Shown piece after piece: positions 45,047-54,765 of a stretch of DNA of 64,000 bases. Positions within the stretch are counted from its first letter, which is position 1; each line of letters begins with the position of its first letter. The stretch lies in NCBI GenBank assembly GCA_023511795.1, contig JAIMAU010000002.1, forward strand, positions 283,916 through 347,915, written 5' to 3'. The DNA is from Armatimonadota bacterium (GTDB taxonomy: Bacteria > Armatimonadota > UBA5829 > DTJY01). Position numbers and translations under genes: made by a program. A model generated the notes under the pieces. The model saw only the letters and a program-made list of their open reading frames with translations. It made no database searches and was not told the DNA's origin.

Positions 45047-46060
45047 ATGAGTCTTAACTTTCTTGAAGTTGAAAACATAGTCCGGAGGGCGCTGGCGGAA
45101 GACATAGGAGCTGGCGACATAACAACGGCGCTAACTGTGCCGTCTACATCGTCGTCTCGCGCGCAGATGGTTGTCAAGCAGGATGGCATCATCTGCGGGT
45201 TGCAAGTTGCCGCTCTTGCATTCAACATTGTTGCCGAAAGCTACTCTTCGGGCGAGAACCTAATTCTTCGGAGACTCCAGCCTGGTGGTCAGGCTAATAG
45301 AGAGCCTTTATTTGGAGTTGGTGGGCCGACACGTGTAAGCATCCGTCACATGAACCCTGTCGAGGTGGTAAAAGCGGGTGCGCCCCATCCCGTATCAGTT
45401 GCCAAAGGGAAGAGCCTTACTTTCCGAGCGGAGATGCCAGATGGCTCACATGTAGAGGCTGGGGATGTTGTGGCGGAGATTACAGGCCCGACTGCAGTGA
45501 TTCTAACCGCAGAAAGGACTGCGCTTAATTTTGTCCAGCGTTTGAGCGGAATAGCAACAATGACGTCGCGGTTTGTTGCGCTTGTGCAACATACTAAGAC
45601 AGTAATTACAGATACCCGGAAGACAACCCCCGGTCTTCGGATTCTGGAGAAGTATGCAGTTCGTGTTGGCGGCGGACAAAATCACCGTTTTGGACTTTAT
45701 GATGCTATCCTAATAAAGGACAACCATATTCTCGCTGCCGGCGGCATCACGGAAGCAGTTGCTGCTGCCAAGGCAAGGGCGCCTCATACAATGAAGATTG
45801 AAGTTGAAGCAGAATCGCTAGAGCAGGTTGAGGAGGCGCTTGCTGCGGGCGCTGACATAATCCTTCTAGACAATATGAGCCCAGCCATGCTAAGAAAGGC
45901 GGTTGCTCTTTGCAAGGGTAAGGCGCTCACTGAGGCATCCGGCAACGCTACTGAATCAAGCATTGCCCGAATCGCCGAAACCGGGGTGGATGTGATATCT
46001 GTGGGCGCACTGACTCATTCCGTGAAAGCTTTAGATGTGAGCCTGGAAATCGTTGGATAG
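45047..46060 (+). CDS. nadC: Nicotinate-nucleotide pyrophosphorylase (carboxylating), with an insertion
   Basis: A 337-residue NadC that turns quinolinate and PRPP into nicotinate mononucleotide. Family signatures are clear: A-L-A-E-D-I-G-A-G-D-I-T, L-N-F-V-Q-R-L-S-G-I-A-T, D-T-R-K-T-T-P-G and G-G-Q-N-H-R. It is about 50 residues longer than usual. The extra part (about 80-125) lies between the N-terminal domain strands and contains G-V-G-G-P-T-R; the flanking motifs are intact, so this looks like a surface insertion. It follows nadA by 23 bases. Confidence 0.92.
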   Translation: MSLNFLEVENIVRRALAEDIGAGDITTALTVPSTSSSRAQMVVKQDGIICGLQVAALAFNIVAESYSSGENLILRRLQPGGQANREPLFGVGGPTRVSIRHMNPVEVVKAGAPHPVSVAKGKSLTFRAEMPDGSHVEAGDVVAEITGPTAVILTAERTALNFVQRLSGIATMTSRFVALVQHTKTVITDTRKTTPGLRILEKYAVRVGGGQNHRFGLYDAILIKDNHILAAGGITEAVAAAKARAPHTMKIEVEAESLEQVEEALAAGADIILLDNMSPAMLRKAVALCKGKALTEASGNATESSIARIAETGVDVISVGALTHSVKALDVSLEIVG

Positions 46061-46168
46061 CCGCAAATCAGAGAAATTAATCATAAAAAGAATAGCGCGG
46101 AAGTAAAGCAACTAACTTTAACGTTAATAATTCTCCGCACTCTCGCTTTCGTTGGCTGAGTTTGTCCA

Positions 46169-46981
46169 ATGCAGTTTAGCATTCATCGCTTTGAAAGAGT
46201 TACCTCCACTAATGCAATTGCTCTTCAGTTTGCCAAGAAGGGCGCTCCTGAAGGAACGGTTATCATTGCACGTGAACAGACTGCCGGTAGAGGAAGGTTT
46301 GGGCGAAATTGGGTTTCTCCGTTGGATTCCGGACTTTACCTAACGATAGTCTTCAGACCCAACAGGTCGCTTGAGGAATTATGGCAGCTCGCTTTTGTAT
46401 GCTCCCTTGCCGTGGCTGAGACGATTGAATGTGTATCCGGACTAACGCCGGGCTTGAAATGGCCGAACGATGTAATGCTAAACGGTCGCAAGGTTTGTGG
46501 CTTGCTAGTCGAGATTGGGAAAGCGGTTGTAGCATCTGAGCAAGGCATAAAAGACAGTAAGGAGAATGCAAACTCAACGCATGCTGCAGTCGCGATTCCG
46601 GATTCCAAAATTCCGGTCGTCGTTGGCATCGGCATCAATGTCAATAATGCCGAATTCCCCGAAGAGTTGGCAAATCATGCGACCTCGTTAGCGCTTGAGG
46701 CGAACAAAAGGTTTGATCTTCATAAAGTTGAGCAGTCGCTTCTAGGGGCCATCGAAGCAAAATACGCGCAGTATGGTCAAGAAGGCTTCCCGCCAATACT
46801 TGCGGCATGGAAGGGGTACGACATCACCGTGGGTAGCAGAGTAGCCGTTCACATGCTCGGTAAGGTTATCGAAGGTACGGCAGTTGAGATAGATGGTGAA
46901 GGCAATTTGGTTGTCCGCTGTCTAGATGGTACTTTAACTAAGCTGTTGGCAGGTGACGTTAATATCGAATTTAACCGGTGA
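46169..46981 (+). CDS. birA: Biotin--[acetyl-CoA-carboxylase] ligase (no HTH domain)
   Basis: A 270-residue biotin protein ligase. The biotin/ATP loop G-R-G-R-F-G-R-N-W, K-W-P-N-D-V and G-I-G-I-N-V-N are present, with a C-terminal SH3-like domain. No DNA-binding HTH is fused, so it is the monofunctional type. A Ser/Asn/Ala-rich insertion of roughly 25 residues (about 120-145) separates the two strands before G-I-G-I-N. It attaches biotin to carboxylase carrier proteins. Confidence 0.9.
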   Translation: MQFSIHRFERVTSTNAIALQFAKKGAPEGTVIIAREQTAGRGRFGRNWVSPLDSGLYLTIVFRPNRSLEELWQLAFVCSLAVAETIECVSGLTPGLKWPNDVMLNGRKVCGLLVEIGKAVVASEQGIKDSKENANSTHAAVAIPDSKIPVVVGIGINVNNAEFPEELANHATSLALEANKRFDLHKVEQSLLGAIEAKYAQYGQEGFPPILAAWKGYDITVGSRVAVHMLGKVIEGTAVEIDGEGNLVVRCLDGTLTKLLAGDVNIEFNR

Positions 46982-47046
46982 AGACACCTGTGATGCCTAT
47001 AAATTAATACTTTATTTAGGTGACTACTTTACAGCAAGCTCGGCCG

Positions 47047-47076
47047 TTGACGAGGCACGCTGAGGGGTGATATAAT
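47047..47076 (+). promoter_or_regulatory. Sigma-70-type promoter of the yebC-family gene
   Basis: TTGACG (47047-47052) and TATAAT (47071-47076) are 18 bases apart, about 40 bases before the GGAGG and ATG of the gene. Confidence 0.65.
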
Positions 47077-47123
47077 TAACACAAATCAACTATGAGTCGC
47101 ACGCTTATGGAGGGTTGATTTGC

Positions 47124-47876
47124 ATGGCGGGACATTCGAAGTGGCATAACATAAGGCTGAGAAAAGGTAAGCAAGATGCCGAGCGCGGCAAGACATTTAC
47201 GAAGCTCGCTCGTGAAATAATAGTTGCAGCTCGTGAAGGAGGCGGTAACCCAGAAACAAACCTTCGGCTCCGCCTGGCAATTCAAAAGGCGCGTGAGGCT
47301 AGCATGCCCGCCGACAATATCAAGCGTGCGATTCAGCGCGGCACGGGCGAAATCGAGGGTGCCCAGTATGAAGAAGTAACCTACGAAGGATATGGACCTG
47401 GTGGAGTCGCAATCATGGTCTCGGCTTTGACGGACAACCGAAATAGAACGGTGGCTGAGCTCAGAACCATCTTCTCCAAGAATGGAGGAAGCTTGGGAGA
47501 ATCTGGTTGTGTAGCTTGGATGTTCGACCCGAAAGGTATAATCACGATTCAGAAGGACTCCGTTGACGAAGATACGTTAATGATGATTGCTCTGGAAGCG
47601 GGAGCAGAAGATATACGCACCGAAGGCGATACATATGAAGTAATAAGCGCGCCGGAGGACTTCCATGCCGTTCGTCAGGCCATAACCGACGCTGGGGTTA
47701 GCTATGTAAGCGCTGAACTTACGCGTATGCCGAAGAGTACAATAGTTGTCAATGGCAAGGAAGCTCACCAAGTGCTTCGCCTAATGGACCAGCTAGAAGA
47801 CAGCGATGACGTCCAGCAGGTTTTTGCCAACTTTGACATTCCTGAAGAAGTTTTGGAGGCAGCTGCTGTAGAGTAA
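47124..47876 (+). CDS. YebC/PmpR family protein (TACO1-like)
   Basis: A 250-residue protein beginning [10 protein letters not shown], the family hallmark, with [15 protein letters not shown] and N-R-N-R-T. YebC proteins were annotated as transcription regulators; recent work links the group to ribosomes and translation of difficult sequences. The ATG at 47124 follows GGAGG; an upstream TTG adds three residues only. A strong terminator follows. Confidence 0.92.
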   Translation: MAGHSKWHNIRLRKGKQDAERGKTFTKLAREIIVAAREGGGNPETNLRLRLAIQKAREASMPADNIKRAIQRGTGEIEGAQYEEVTYEGYGPGGVAIMVSALTDNRNRTVAELRTIFSKNGGSLGESGCVAWMFDPKGIITIQKDSVDEDTLMMIALEAGAEDIRTEGDTYEVISAPEDFHAVRQAITDAGVSYVSAELTRMPKSTIVVNGKEAHQVLRLMDQLEDSDDVQQVFANFDIPEEVLEAAAVE

Positions 47877-47913
47877 GCGTCGGCATTCGGATATTTGACT
47901 TAATGACACGACA

Positions 47914-47944
47914 AAAGGGCAGGCAGAAAGCCTGCCCTTTTTTA
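47914..47944 (+). terminator. Strong intrinsic terminator
   Basis: A perfect 11-bp stem (47914-47924 with 47930-47940), a 5-base loop and a T-run to 47944, about 40 bases after the yebC-family stop. Confidence 0.9.
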
Positions 47945-48030
47945 ATTGCCCTAATTCAGCAAGAGGTTTTAGATTCTTCGTCAATGGCAAAAATCTACCG
48001 AGGCACTACGCTTTGCAAGGGTGGAAAATT

Positions 48031-49065
48031 ATGTCTTTACGAGTAGGCATAGTAGGTGCTGGCAGGATTGGCTTGGCTAGGGCACGCCAGATGAAGACTT
48101 ACTCTGATGTGGAAATAACGGCCGTTGCTGACCCCAATCGGCCGAACAGAGATAAGCTTGCTGGATTCTCAGGGGCTGGATTGGCTGTTGCTGACCATAA
48201 ACGGCTTGTTGTCGACAAAAATGTTGATGTTGTTTATATCGCTTCTCCTCCCAACACCCATCGCCAGGTTGCAGTGGATGCCTTGAACGCTGGCAAACAT
48301 GTTATATGCGAACCTCCGATTGCCATTAGCATTGGTGACGCTGAGGCAATGCTTGCCGCCGCAATTGAAAATAACAGAAGGCTCTTGGTGGCGCTTTCCG
48401 AGCGATACGACCCGGTTAACCAAGAAGTCTACCGCCTCATTGAGGCTGATGAAATTGGATTTCCCTTTATTGTTCAGTTCACATATGTTGAGAATGAATT
48501 TAATAGGCTCAACGATTGGCATGACTGGAAAGGAACATGGGATATTGCAGGCGGCGGAATCCTTATGGAGCGAGGGTCGGGGATTTTGGACCTCCTGTGC
48601 TTTCTTCTTGGGCAGGTTGAGGGCGTAAATGCAGTTTGTACCAGATTCGCAATAGAACCACTCAACAAGGCTGAGGACACGTGCATGCTTGGTCTTGAGT
48701 TTAAAGAAGATATTGGCGCATATTTGCTTATGACAGGAGCAGCACAGTACAGCGCCTGGCCGCCAAATTTCACAGGTCTCGGTTATCGTATGGAAATATT
48801 TGGCTTGAAAGGGTCAATTCAGGTGACCAATTACGAGCCGCGGCTTTCCGTTGTGACAAAAAAGCAAAAGCGGCAAGAGATATCAGAGTCAGAAATACAC
48901 ACATCGTTTCCCACTGATATGCTCCGCGATTTTATAGACTGTATACGTGAGGGCAAGGAACCGCTTGTCACAACCAAAGATGCTCTATATGCGCTCCGCC
49001 TGATTCTTGCTGGGTATAAAGCTTCTCGAAATAAACGACGGGTTGAGCTGTTGGAGGAAGTGTAG
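48031..49065 (+). CDS. Gfo/Idh/MocA family oxidoreductase
   Basis: A 344-residue protein with an N-terminal NAD(P) Rossmann fold (G-I-V-G-A-G-R-I-G near residue 6; A-S-P-P-N-T-H near 77) and a C-terminal alpha/beta substrate domain. The usual E-K-P motif reads C-E-P-P-I here; the lysine normally involved in catalysis is therefore replaced by Pro. Substrate likely a sugar or inositol derivative. The ATG at 48031 follows AAGGGTGG. It flanks the phage head module on the left. Confidence 0.82.
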   Translation: MSLRVGIVGAGRIGLARARQMKTYSDVEITAVADPNRPNRDKLAGFSGAGLAVADHKRLVVDKNVDVVYIASPPNTHRQVAVDALNAGKHVICEPPIAISIGDAEAMLAAAIENNRRLLVALSERYDPVNQEVYRLIEADEIGFPFIVQFTYVENEFNRLNDWHDWKGTWDIAGGGILMERGSGILDLLCFLLGQVEGVNAVCTRFAIEPLNKAEDTCMLGLEFKEDIGAYLLMTGAAQYSAWPPNFTGLGYRMEIFGLKGSIQVTNYEPRLSVVTKKQKRQEISESEIHTSFPTDMLRDFIDCIREGKEPLVTTKDALYALRLILAGYKASRNKRRVELLEEV

Positions 49066-49243
49066 GCGGCTAGTTTTCGCTATATATACTTAACCGCATG
49101 TGGACCTTCCTGCTTCTTGCGGTGACGTGCGCTTTTTTGAAAAATTTCCAGAAACGTTCACAGTTTGTTCTTTTATTTTCCGCCTTCCCGAGGATTTGTA
49201 ATATTGAGAGCGAATTAAGCTGCTATTGCCCAAGGAGGTCATT

Positions 49244-50449
49244 ATGAGCATCAGACAGCGTATTCTAAGCAAGTTTGGGCGAAACCGGCCGTTGATGGAG
49301 GAAGTAGCGGCAGCTCAAAGCAGACTTGCAAGCAGTGCCTACCGGCTAGCGGCATACTCCCCGGACGATCTTCTCAGCCGTAAAGGGCTTGCAGTCTATG
49401 ATGAAATGCAGAAGGACTCGCAAGTTCTGTCGTGCCTGAATACTAAGAAGTTTGCCGTGCTTTCGAAAGGTTGGGATGTTGTCCCAGCTGATGGCTCCCA
49501 GGCGAACATACGTTCGGCAGAGTTTGTCAAATTTTGCCTTTAAAATATGAGGGGTTCAGTCCAAGATGTGTTGTTTAAGGTAATGGATGCGCTTGCAAAA
49601 GGATTTTCAGTTTGCGAGATTAACTACAAAATTATTCCCGATGGGCCTTTTGCAGGCATGGTAGGTTTGGAATCAATAAAATCTAAAGACCCGGCAGCTT
49701 TTGGCTTCGAAATGGACGAATTTTTAAATATCAATGGGCTCACCATTATGGAAAGCGGCAAGACAGCAAGCTTGCCGGTCGAAAAGTTTATCATTTATAC
49801 CTATATGCCCGAATATGAAATGCCTTATGGCCAGTCAGACCTCCGAGCGGCATATAAGCACTGGTGGAGTAAAGAAGTAATTCTGAAGTTCTGGAATATC
49901 TACTTGGAAAAGTTTGGGTTGCCTACTGCCAAGGGATCATACCGACGCGGACTGCCGAAGGAACAACAGGATGACTTGCTTCGTGTGCTCGACAAAATAC
50001 AGCAGGAGACAGCTATTGTTGTCCCGGAGGATATTCGAATTGAGTTGATTGAGGCGCAAAGGGGCGGCGAGGCTGGCTACTTGGCGGCAATCGAGTTTCA
50101 CAATAGGCAGATTGCGAAAGCGATTCTTGGACAAACGCTGACCAGCGAGGAAGGCTCGCGGGTGGGGTCGCTCGCAATGGCGAAAGTCCATCTCGATGTC
50201 CTTTGTTTTTACCTTCAGAAGCTTAAGCGTGATTTAGAGGATACTGTAGTACAGGAACAGATTATTAGGCGACTAGTGGATATAAACTTTGGCCCATTAG
50301 CAAAAGTATATCCGAAGTTTGTGCTAGGAAGCTTGGAGGACAAAGATATAGAGGCTCTTGGAAGCCTAATTGAGAAGCTAATTGCTGGAAAAGTTGTCGC
50401 TCCTAATGAACCCTGGATACGTAAGTATCTTGGAATACCTGTAGCATAG
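49244..50449 (+). pseudogene. DUF935 (Mu gp29-like) portal protein with one in-frame stop
   Basis: The frame reads 99 codons from the ATG at 49244 (after AAGGAGG), meets TAA at 49541-49543, and continues in the same frame for 302 more codons to 50449. The two parts together make a DUF935/Mu gp29-like portal of about 400 residues: L-S-C-L-N-T-K-K then G-K-G-F-S-V-like A-K-G-F-S-V-C-E-I-N-Y. A single substitution explains the break. If real, the portal is lost unless the stop is suppressed or the second part starts at its own ATG (49550). Confidence 0.75.
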
Positions 50450-50512
50450 GGGATAAACCTGAAAAACAAACTGGCATCATTTTTAATACTAATTAACTAT
50501 GGGAGGTTTGCC

Positions 50513-51355
50513 ATGAATGGAGCCATTTATTTTGATGTGGATTACTCCCCATCAGAGCCAATGCCGGTGGAGAAGGATGCAAAGATATTCGAAGCTGGCA
50601 ATTATACAGATAAAGGGCTCATCATAACAGAAGATGATTTGGATACTATTGTCGGCAATTTTCACGAGGCGCCCGTGAAGGTTGAACATACTGACAGCCC
50701 GCTAGATCCACTTGGCGTTGTAAAGCGGATATGGCGGCGGGGAAAGGAGCTCTTTGCAAAGCTAGCATTTCCGCCAGACGTGGCTGGATTCTTGGAGCGC
50801 CGTGGAGTAAAGAAGCTGAGCGTTGCATTGTTAAAGGACCCACTGCGACTAGCGGAGGTTTCGCTTGTGCTGAATCCGCGCGTTCCTTCTGCGGCAATAT
50901 TTGGCAAGAAGGGCGCCATTGACTGCCTGCCATTGGGCGCCAGGTTTGGTGATTCGCAAGCATTTAATCAAATAAGACGAAGTAGGAGGGAGGTGAATGA
51001 GAAGGTGAACGAGGCTGAGAAAGAGATTGCAGAGCTGAAGTTTGCACTGAAGTCGCGTGACGTGGAGGCGCAAATTGCCGAGTTCAAAGCCAATGGTAAG
51101 CTGGTCCCTGCATCAGAGCCGTTTGCTCGGGCAATCCTCTTGAATGCCAACCAAGTAATTACATCCTCGGATGGTGAAAGCACGGCGGCTGAGTTGTTCA
51201 TCCAATTCCTGATGAACCAACCCAAGGTAATAGAGTTCTGCGAGACTGCAAAGGCTGTGGAGAAATCGGCGAGGCTGTTGACGTTGGAGGAGGAAAACCT
51301 TCTTGCAAAGCTCGGAATAGACAGGGAAAAGCTGGAGAAGTATGCGAAAGAGTAG
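50513..51355 (+). CDS. Mu-like capsid maturation protease/scaffold protein
   Basis: A 280-residue protein placed between portal and decoration/capsid genes, as Mu gene I and relatives are. The N-terminal part (20-150) has the protease-like H-x-x-S pattern (V-E-H-T-D-S-P) and V-K-K-L-S-V-A-L; a coiled coil (about 155-195) and C-terminal segment resemble a scaffold. GGGAGG precedes the ATG. Function is inferred from order and weak similarity. Confidence 0.65.
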   Translation: MNGAIYFDVDYSPSEPMPVEKDAKIFEAGNYTDKGLIITEDDLDTIVGNFHEAPVKVEHTDSPLDPLGVVKRIWRRGKELFAKLAFPPDVAGFLERRGVKKLSVALLKDPLRLAEVSLVLNPRVPSAAIFGKKGAIDCLPLGARFGDSQAFNQIRRSRREVNEKVNEAEKEIAELKFALKSRDVEAQIAEFKANGKLVPASEPFARAILLNANQVITSSDGESTAAELFIQFLMNQPKVIEFCETAKAVEKSARLLTLEEENLLAKLGIDREKLEKYAKE

Positions 51356-51423
51356 CTGGTAATTGTAGATTAAATATGGGTTTTAAATCTGCATATGCAA
51401 CATTAGAAATGGAGGTAAGATAG

Positions 51424-51846
51424 GTGACAGCGACTACAACGGATCGTGATACAAAGCGCAGTGATGGTATGCTCAAGGCGATGAAGATGTCGAGTGTCAA
51501 AATACCAAAGGGCGTTTTGGTCTGTATTAACACAAGTGGCTATGTTGCAAATGGTGCTGACACTGGCGACTTCAGATTTGCCGGGGTTAGCTATGAGCAG
51601 GCGGATAACTCTGCAGGTTTGGCAGGCGGTAAGGAAATTCGCGTTGAAAAGTCGGGCGAACATATGTTCGTATATAATGGCGGCGATGCTACTCAGGCTG
51701 TTGTCGGCAAGGAGGTCTACATTGTGGATAACCAAACCGTAGACGATGACCCGGCGGCCGTTGTGAATGACATTAAATGTGGTGTAATCGCCGAGGTGAT
51801 TAGCCCCAGTTTGGTGCGTGTGCGAATTGATGGTTATGCAAGATAA
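51424..51846 (+). CDS. Capsid decoration-like protein (DUF2190-type)
   Basis: A 140-residue protein with Gly/Val-rich beta-strands (G-V-L-V-C-I-N-T-S-G-Y, then A-G-V-S-Y-E-Q-A, G-K-E-V-Y-I-V-D) typical of head-decoration/DUF2190 proteins located before the major capsid gene. Start is GTG with GGAGG 9 bases upstream. Assignment rests on gene order and residue pattern. Confidence 0.55.
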   Translation: MTATTTDRDTKRSDGMLKAMKMSSVKIPKGVLVCINTSGYVANGADTGDFRFAGVSYEQADNSAGLAGGKEIRVEKSGEHMFVYNGGDATQAVVGKEVYIVDNQTVDDDPAAVVNDIKCGVIAEVISPSLVRVRIDGYAR

Positions 51847-51953
51847 AGAGAATACACTGCTTTTGCGGCACATGTTCTTGTAAGAGAGAGTTAGCTAAGC
51901 AACATTTTTTGCTTTTTGGATTGGCAAAAACATACGAAAGGAGATTTGTTTCC

Positions 51954-52859
51954 ATGCCAATAGTCAAGTCAGATATTCCAAAGCTTCTGGAAGCTGGACT
52001 TAGGGCAGTATTCTTCGATGCCTACGAAGCATATCGTAGTGACTGGGAGTGAATTGCCACTATTGTTCCTTCAGAAAATGATATCGAGAAATATGCATGG
52101 CTTGGGGCAACTCCCAGGATGCGGGAGTTTAAAGATGAGCGAGTACCTGCTGGCCTGCTTGAGCATGATTATTCGATTAAAAACAAAACTTGGGAAGCCT
52201 CAATTGCAGTTGACCGCGCTGCACTGGAGGACGACCAATATGGCCAAATTCGGCTGAGAATCCAAGGATTGGCAGATGAGGCTAGACGTCATCAGGAGGA
52301 GTTGGTTTTTGGCCTGCTTAGGGACGGGTTTAATACTTTGTGCTATGACGGTCAGTTTTTCTTCGACACCGACCATAGCGATGGTGAGTCCGGCACGCAA
52401 TCGAACAAGGGGACTTCTGCTCTTTCTGCGGCATCTCTTCAAGCAGCTTTTACTACAATGATGAAGTTCAAAGATGACCAGGGCAAGCCGATGGGAATCA
52501 TCCCTGATACACTTGTTGTTTCGCCTGACCTTAAGTGGACAGCAATGGAACTCTTTTGGTCGATCTATGCGCCTGATAGCGAGGTTGGGAAGACTGAAGC
52601 CAGGAAAAACGTCCTCAAGGGTGCGCTCGATTTGATTGTCAGTCCATACCTTACAGATTCAAATGATTGGTTCCTACTGTGCACCAAGCGTGTCGTCAAG
52701 CCTGTTATCTTTCAGTCCCGAATTCCCATAGAATTTGCGGCTCTGGAGGCAAACTCGGAAAACGGGTTCATGCGCGATAGGTATGTTTACGGCGTCCGAG
52801 CAAGATACAATGTTGGATTCGGACTGTGGCAGCTTGCGTATGGTAGTCAGGTGAGCTGA
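51954..52859 (+). pseudogene. Mu gpT-like major capsid protein with one in-frame stop
   Basis: From ATG at 51954 (after AAAGGAG) the frame reads 32 codons, then TGA (52050-52052), then continues unchanged to 52859, 301 residues in all. The sequence around the stop (S-D-W-E-stop-I-A-T-I-V-P-S, then Y-A-W-L-G-A-T-P-R-M-R-E) is that of the gpT major head family, where Arg or Lys would be expected at the stop; CGA to TGA is one transition. It is not a Cys position and no SECIS-like hairpin was seen, so selenocysteine is not likely. Confidence 0.75.
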
Positions 52860-52874
52860 TAGGGGGAGGCTATA

Positions 52875-53216
52875 ATGATTACAGCAGCAGATAGGAGTAC
52901 AAAACAGGCAAAGGAGCTTATTGCAGTTCCAAGTGGCGCTCTCTTGATGACGCCTGAGGAGTGTGAAGCCTGTTTTGTGAATGAGACTACTATGATTCAG
53001 ACGGGCCCATGTCGGCTCGTGGGGGTAATCCTAAACGTCGGAACTGAGGTTGCTACGATAACTATAGAGAGCGATACCCAGATTGTTCTCAAAGTAAAAA
53101 TGACCTCAGGTAGTCGCCCTGTTTTCCCTGCACTACCAATTGCATGCAAAGGAAATCTTGGGGTTACTTTGACTGGTGCAGGCGCGGAAGCGATTGTCTA
53201 TTACATACCAATGTAA
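52875..53216 (+). CDS. Phage structural protein, unknown
   Basis: A 113-residue protein directly after the capsid gene (ribosome site GGGGGAGG). Predicted strands dominate (V-G-V-I-L-N-V-G, I-T-I-E-S-D-T). Its place suggests a second decoration or head-fibre protein. No family recognised with confidence. Confidence 0.5.
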   Translation: MITAADRSTKQAKELIAVPSGALLMTPEECEACFVNETTMIQTGPCRLVGVILNVGTEVATITIESDTQIVLKVKMTSGSRPVFPALPIACKGNLGVTLTGAGAEAIVYYIPM

Positions 53217-53325
53217 ACAGTGGAGTGGTGGAGTATTGGCAGGATGATGGCAGCCTTTTTCTTGTAGGACTCATTTTCTTGTTGCTTCATCACTCCAATT
53301 TATCCTATTTCGCGGAGGGTTATCG

Positions 53326-53763
53326 ATGGCAATCACAATTACAAAGGCGGAGATTAAACGGAAGTGCATGATTCCTATATCGGATACGACTTATGATTCA
53401 GATATTGATGCCCTGATTGCCGAGATGCAGCCAGGAATCGAGTATACAATCGCCGATGCATACTTAAATGACGCTGGAAATTCCAGACTCCAGGCGCTCT
53501 TAAAGCTTGGGATGCTTGAGATAATGAGCGGCGAATTCATCCAGCAACTTTTTCGAAAAGCAGGCGCATCGGAATCACTTAAAATCGGTAGTCTAACGGT
53601 AGGAGCCCGTCCACAGTATGGCGCAAAGTTAATCGAGCAGGGCCAGTCGAGACTTCGGCCCTTCAGAAAGGCAGTGGACGATTTAGCCGATGTAACTCAG
53701 ATTGCGAGCACAACAGAAGATATGGATCGGATTTTCACAAGCGATAATATGAGGATATGGTGA
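53326..53763 (+). CDS. Phage head-tail connector-like protein
   Basis: A 145-residue, mostly helical protein beginning M-A-I-T-I-T-K-A-E-I-K, with an L-I-A-E-M-Q-P-G-I-E segment as in gp6/DUF1320-type connectors. GGAGG lies upstream. Its last codons overlap the next start, indicating one transcript. Confidence 0.55.
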   Translation: MAITITKAEIKRKCMIPISDTTYDSDIDALIAEMQPGIEYTIADAYLNDAGNSRLQALLKLGMLEIMSGEFIQQLFRKAGASESLKIGSLTVGARPQYGAKLIEQGQSRLRPFRKAVDDLADVTQIASTTEDMDRIFTSDNMRIW

Positions 53764-54068
53764 CAATGGAGGCACTAAAGGAACGGGCAAAGAATGCATT
53801 TGAAGCATATGGCGAGTCTTTTGCAATTGGAGGAAGACCTACAAAAGGCGTTTTCCAGCAGCTTGATATGCAGAGAATGAACATGTTTTTTGATGATATT
53901 GAAATTTCAACGATAACCAGACCTGCGCTTATTGCTTTTATTTCAGCTGACGCAACCGCATCAATTGACGAAACAATTACACGAGATGGGAGAACCTATA
54001 CTATCAAGAAGTTGGCAAAGCTAAGGGCAAAAGATACGGTTGTAATGCAGGTAATCCTGTTGGTTTAA
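53757..54068 (+). CDS. Phage head-tail joining-like protein
   Basis: A 103-residue protein overlapping the previous stop by 7 bases. An N-terminal helix is followed by a beta-barrel-like part (G-V-F-Q-Q-L, then A-L-I-A-F-I-S-A-D-A, then R-D-G-R-T-Y-T-I), as in lambda FII-like joining proteins. The next tail genes expected after it are missing. The start may instead be the ATG at 53766. Confidence 0.5.
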   Translation: MVTMEALKERAKNAFEAYGESFAIGGRPTKGVFQQLDMQRMNMFFDDIEISTITRPALIAFISADATASIDETITRDGRTYTIKKLAKLRAKDTVVMQVILLV

Positions 54069-54085
54069 CTGTTTGAAGTTCTTTT

Positions 54086-54355
54086 ATGGTCTTGATTGGG
54101 GTAACTTGTTTGAGAAGGCGAATAACAGCGGCAAAAAACGATGATGTGAGCTCCCGGCTGGCGGTGATTGAGGAGAAAATTGAACTTGTTATCTCAGAGC
54201 TTTCCGCCATTCGGGCTTACATCCCCGGCAAGATGGTCGAACACCAAGAAAGGATAACTGTCTTGGAGCGGAGCATCCGTGGCATTCAGTGGCTAGGTGG
54301 TGCGCTAGCGATTGCTCTTATAGGAGCTTTCATAGGGCATGTGCTTGGAAGGTAA
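54086..54355 (+). CDS. XhlA-like holin-associated membrane protein
   Basis: An 89-residue protein: a charged coiled coil (about 20-65, with V-I-E-E-K-I and V-L-E-R-S-I) and one C-terminal transmembrane helix, the layout of the XhlA hemolysin/holin-accessory family. A TTG at 54110 after GGGGTAAC is an alternative start. Together with the next two genes it forms a lysis set. Confidence 0.55.
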   Translation: MVLIGVTCLRRRITAAKNDDVSSRLAVIEEKIELVISELSAIRAYIPGKMVEHQERITVLERSIRGIQWLGGALAIALIGAFIGHVLGR

Positions 54356-54367
54356 AGGAGAGTTCAA

Positions 54368-54682
54368 ATGAATAAGGTTCAACTGTGGCAGTTTTTGCCA
54401 TATATTCTGCCTTTAATTTCTTATATCATTGGCAGACAAATGAATAGGCTGCGTGTGCCAAGAGAAGTTGTAAGGCTGATTAGCAACCCAAACATTGTCG
54501 ACATTATCACCCAGGGGGTCAAGACCGCTCAGGCACTCCATGGGAAATCTGATGACGAAAAGCGAAGATATGTGCGTTCATGGGCAAAGTCGGAACTGTA
54601 TAAACTTCTTGGCAAGTGGTTTCCAGATTCAACAATCAATTTTCTTATTGAGCATGTAATCATTCGCAGAAAGGCATTGTAG
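54368..54682 (+). CDS. Holin-like phage protein
   Basis: A 104-residue protein with an N-terminal membrane helix (about 6-24) and a helical soluble part similar in style to LLH-type phage holins. AAAGGAGAG precedes the ATG. Location between the XhlA-like gene and the endolysin supports a lysis role; sequence alone is weak. Confidence 0.45.
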   Translation: MNKVQLWQFLPYILPLISYIIGRQMNRLRVPREVVRLISNPNIVDIITQGVKTAQALHGKSDDEKRRYVRSWAKSELYKLLGKWFPDSTINFLIEHVIIRRKAL

Positions 54683-54765
54683 ATGTGCTAAGATTGGCAC
54701 TTGATAATGTATATTTTGGCGGTAGTTGGTTTTACACAAATTTTAATTTTCAGAAATAGGTAAAC

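Noticed and set aside
49066..49243. tRNA or att site at the left edge of the phage module
   Set aside because: I found no cloverleaf and no repeat shared with the right edge near 55186-55254.
52050..52052. TGA in the capsid gene as a second selenocysteine codon
   Set aside because: The family has a basic residue there, not Cys, and I saw no SECIS-like hairpin with the right spacing.
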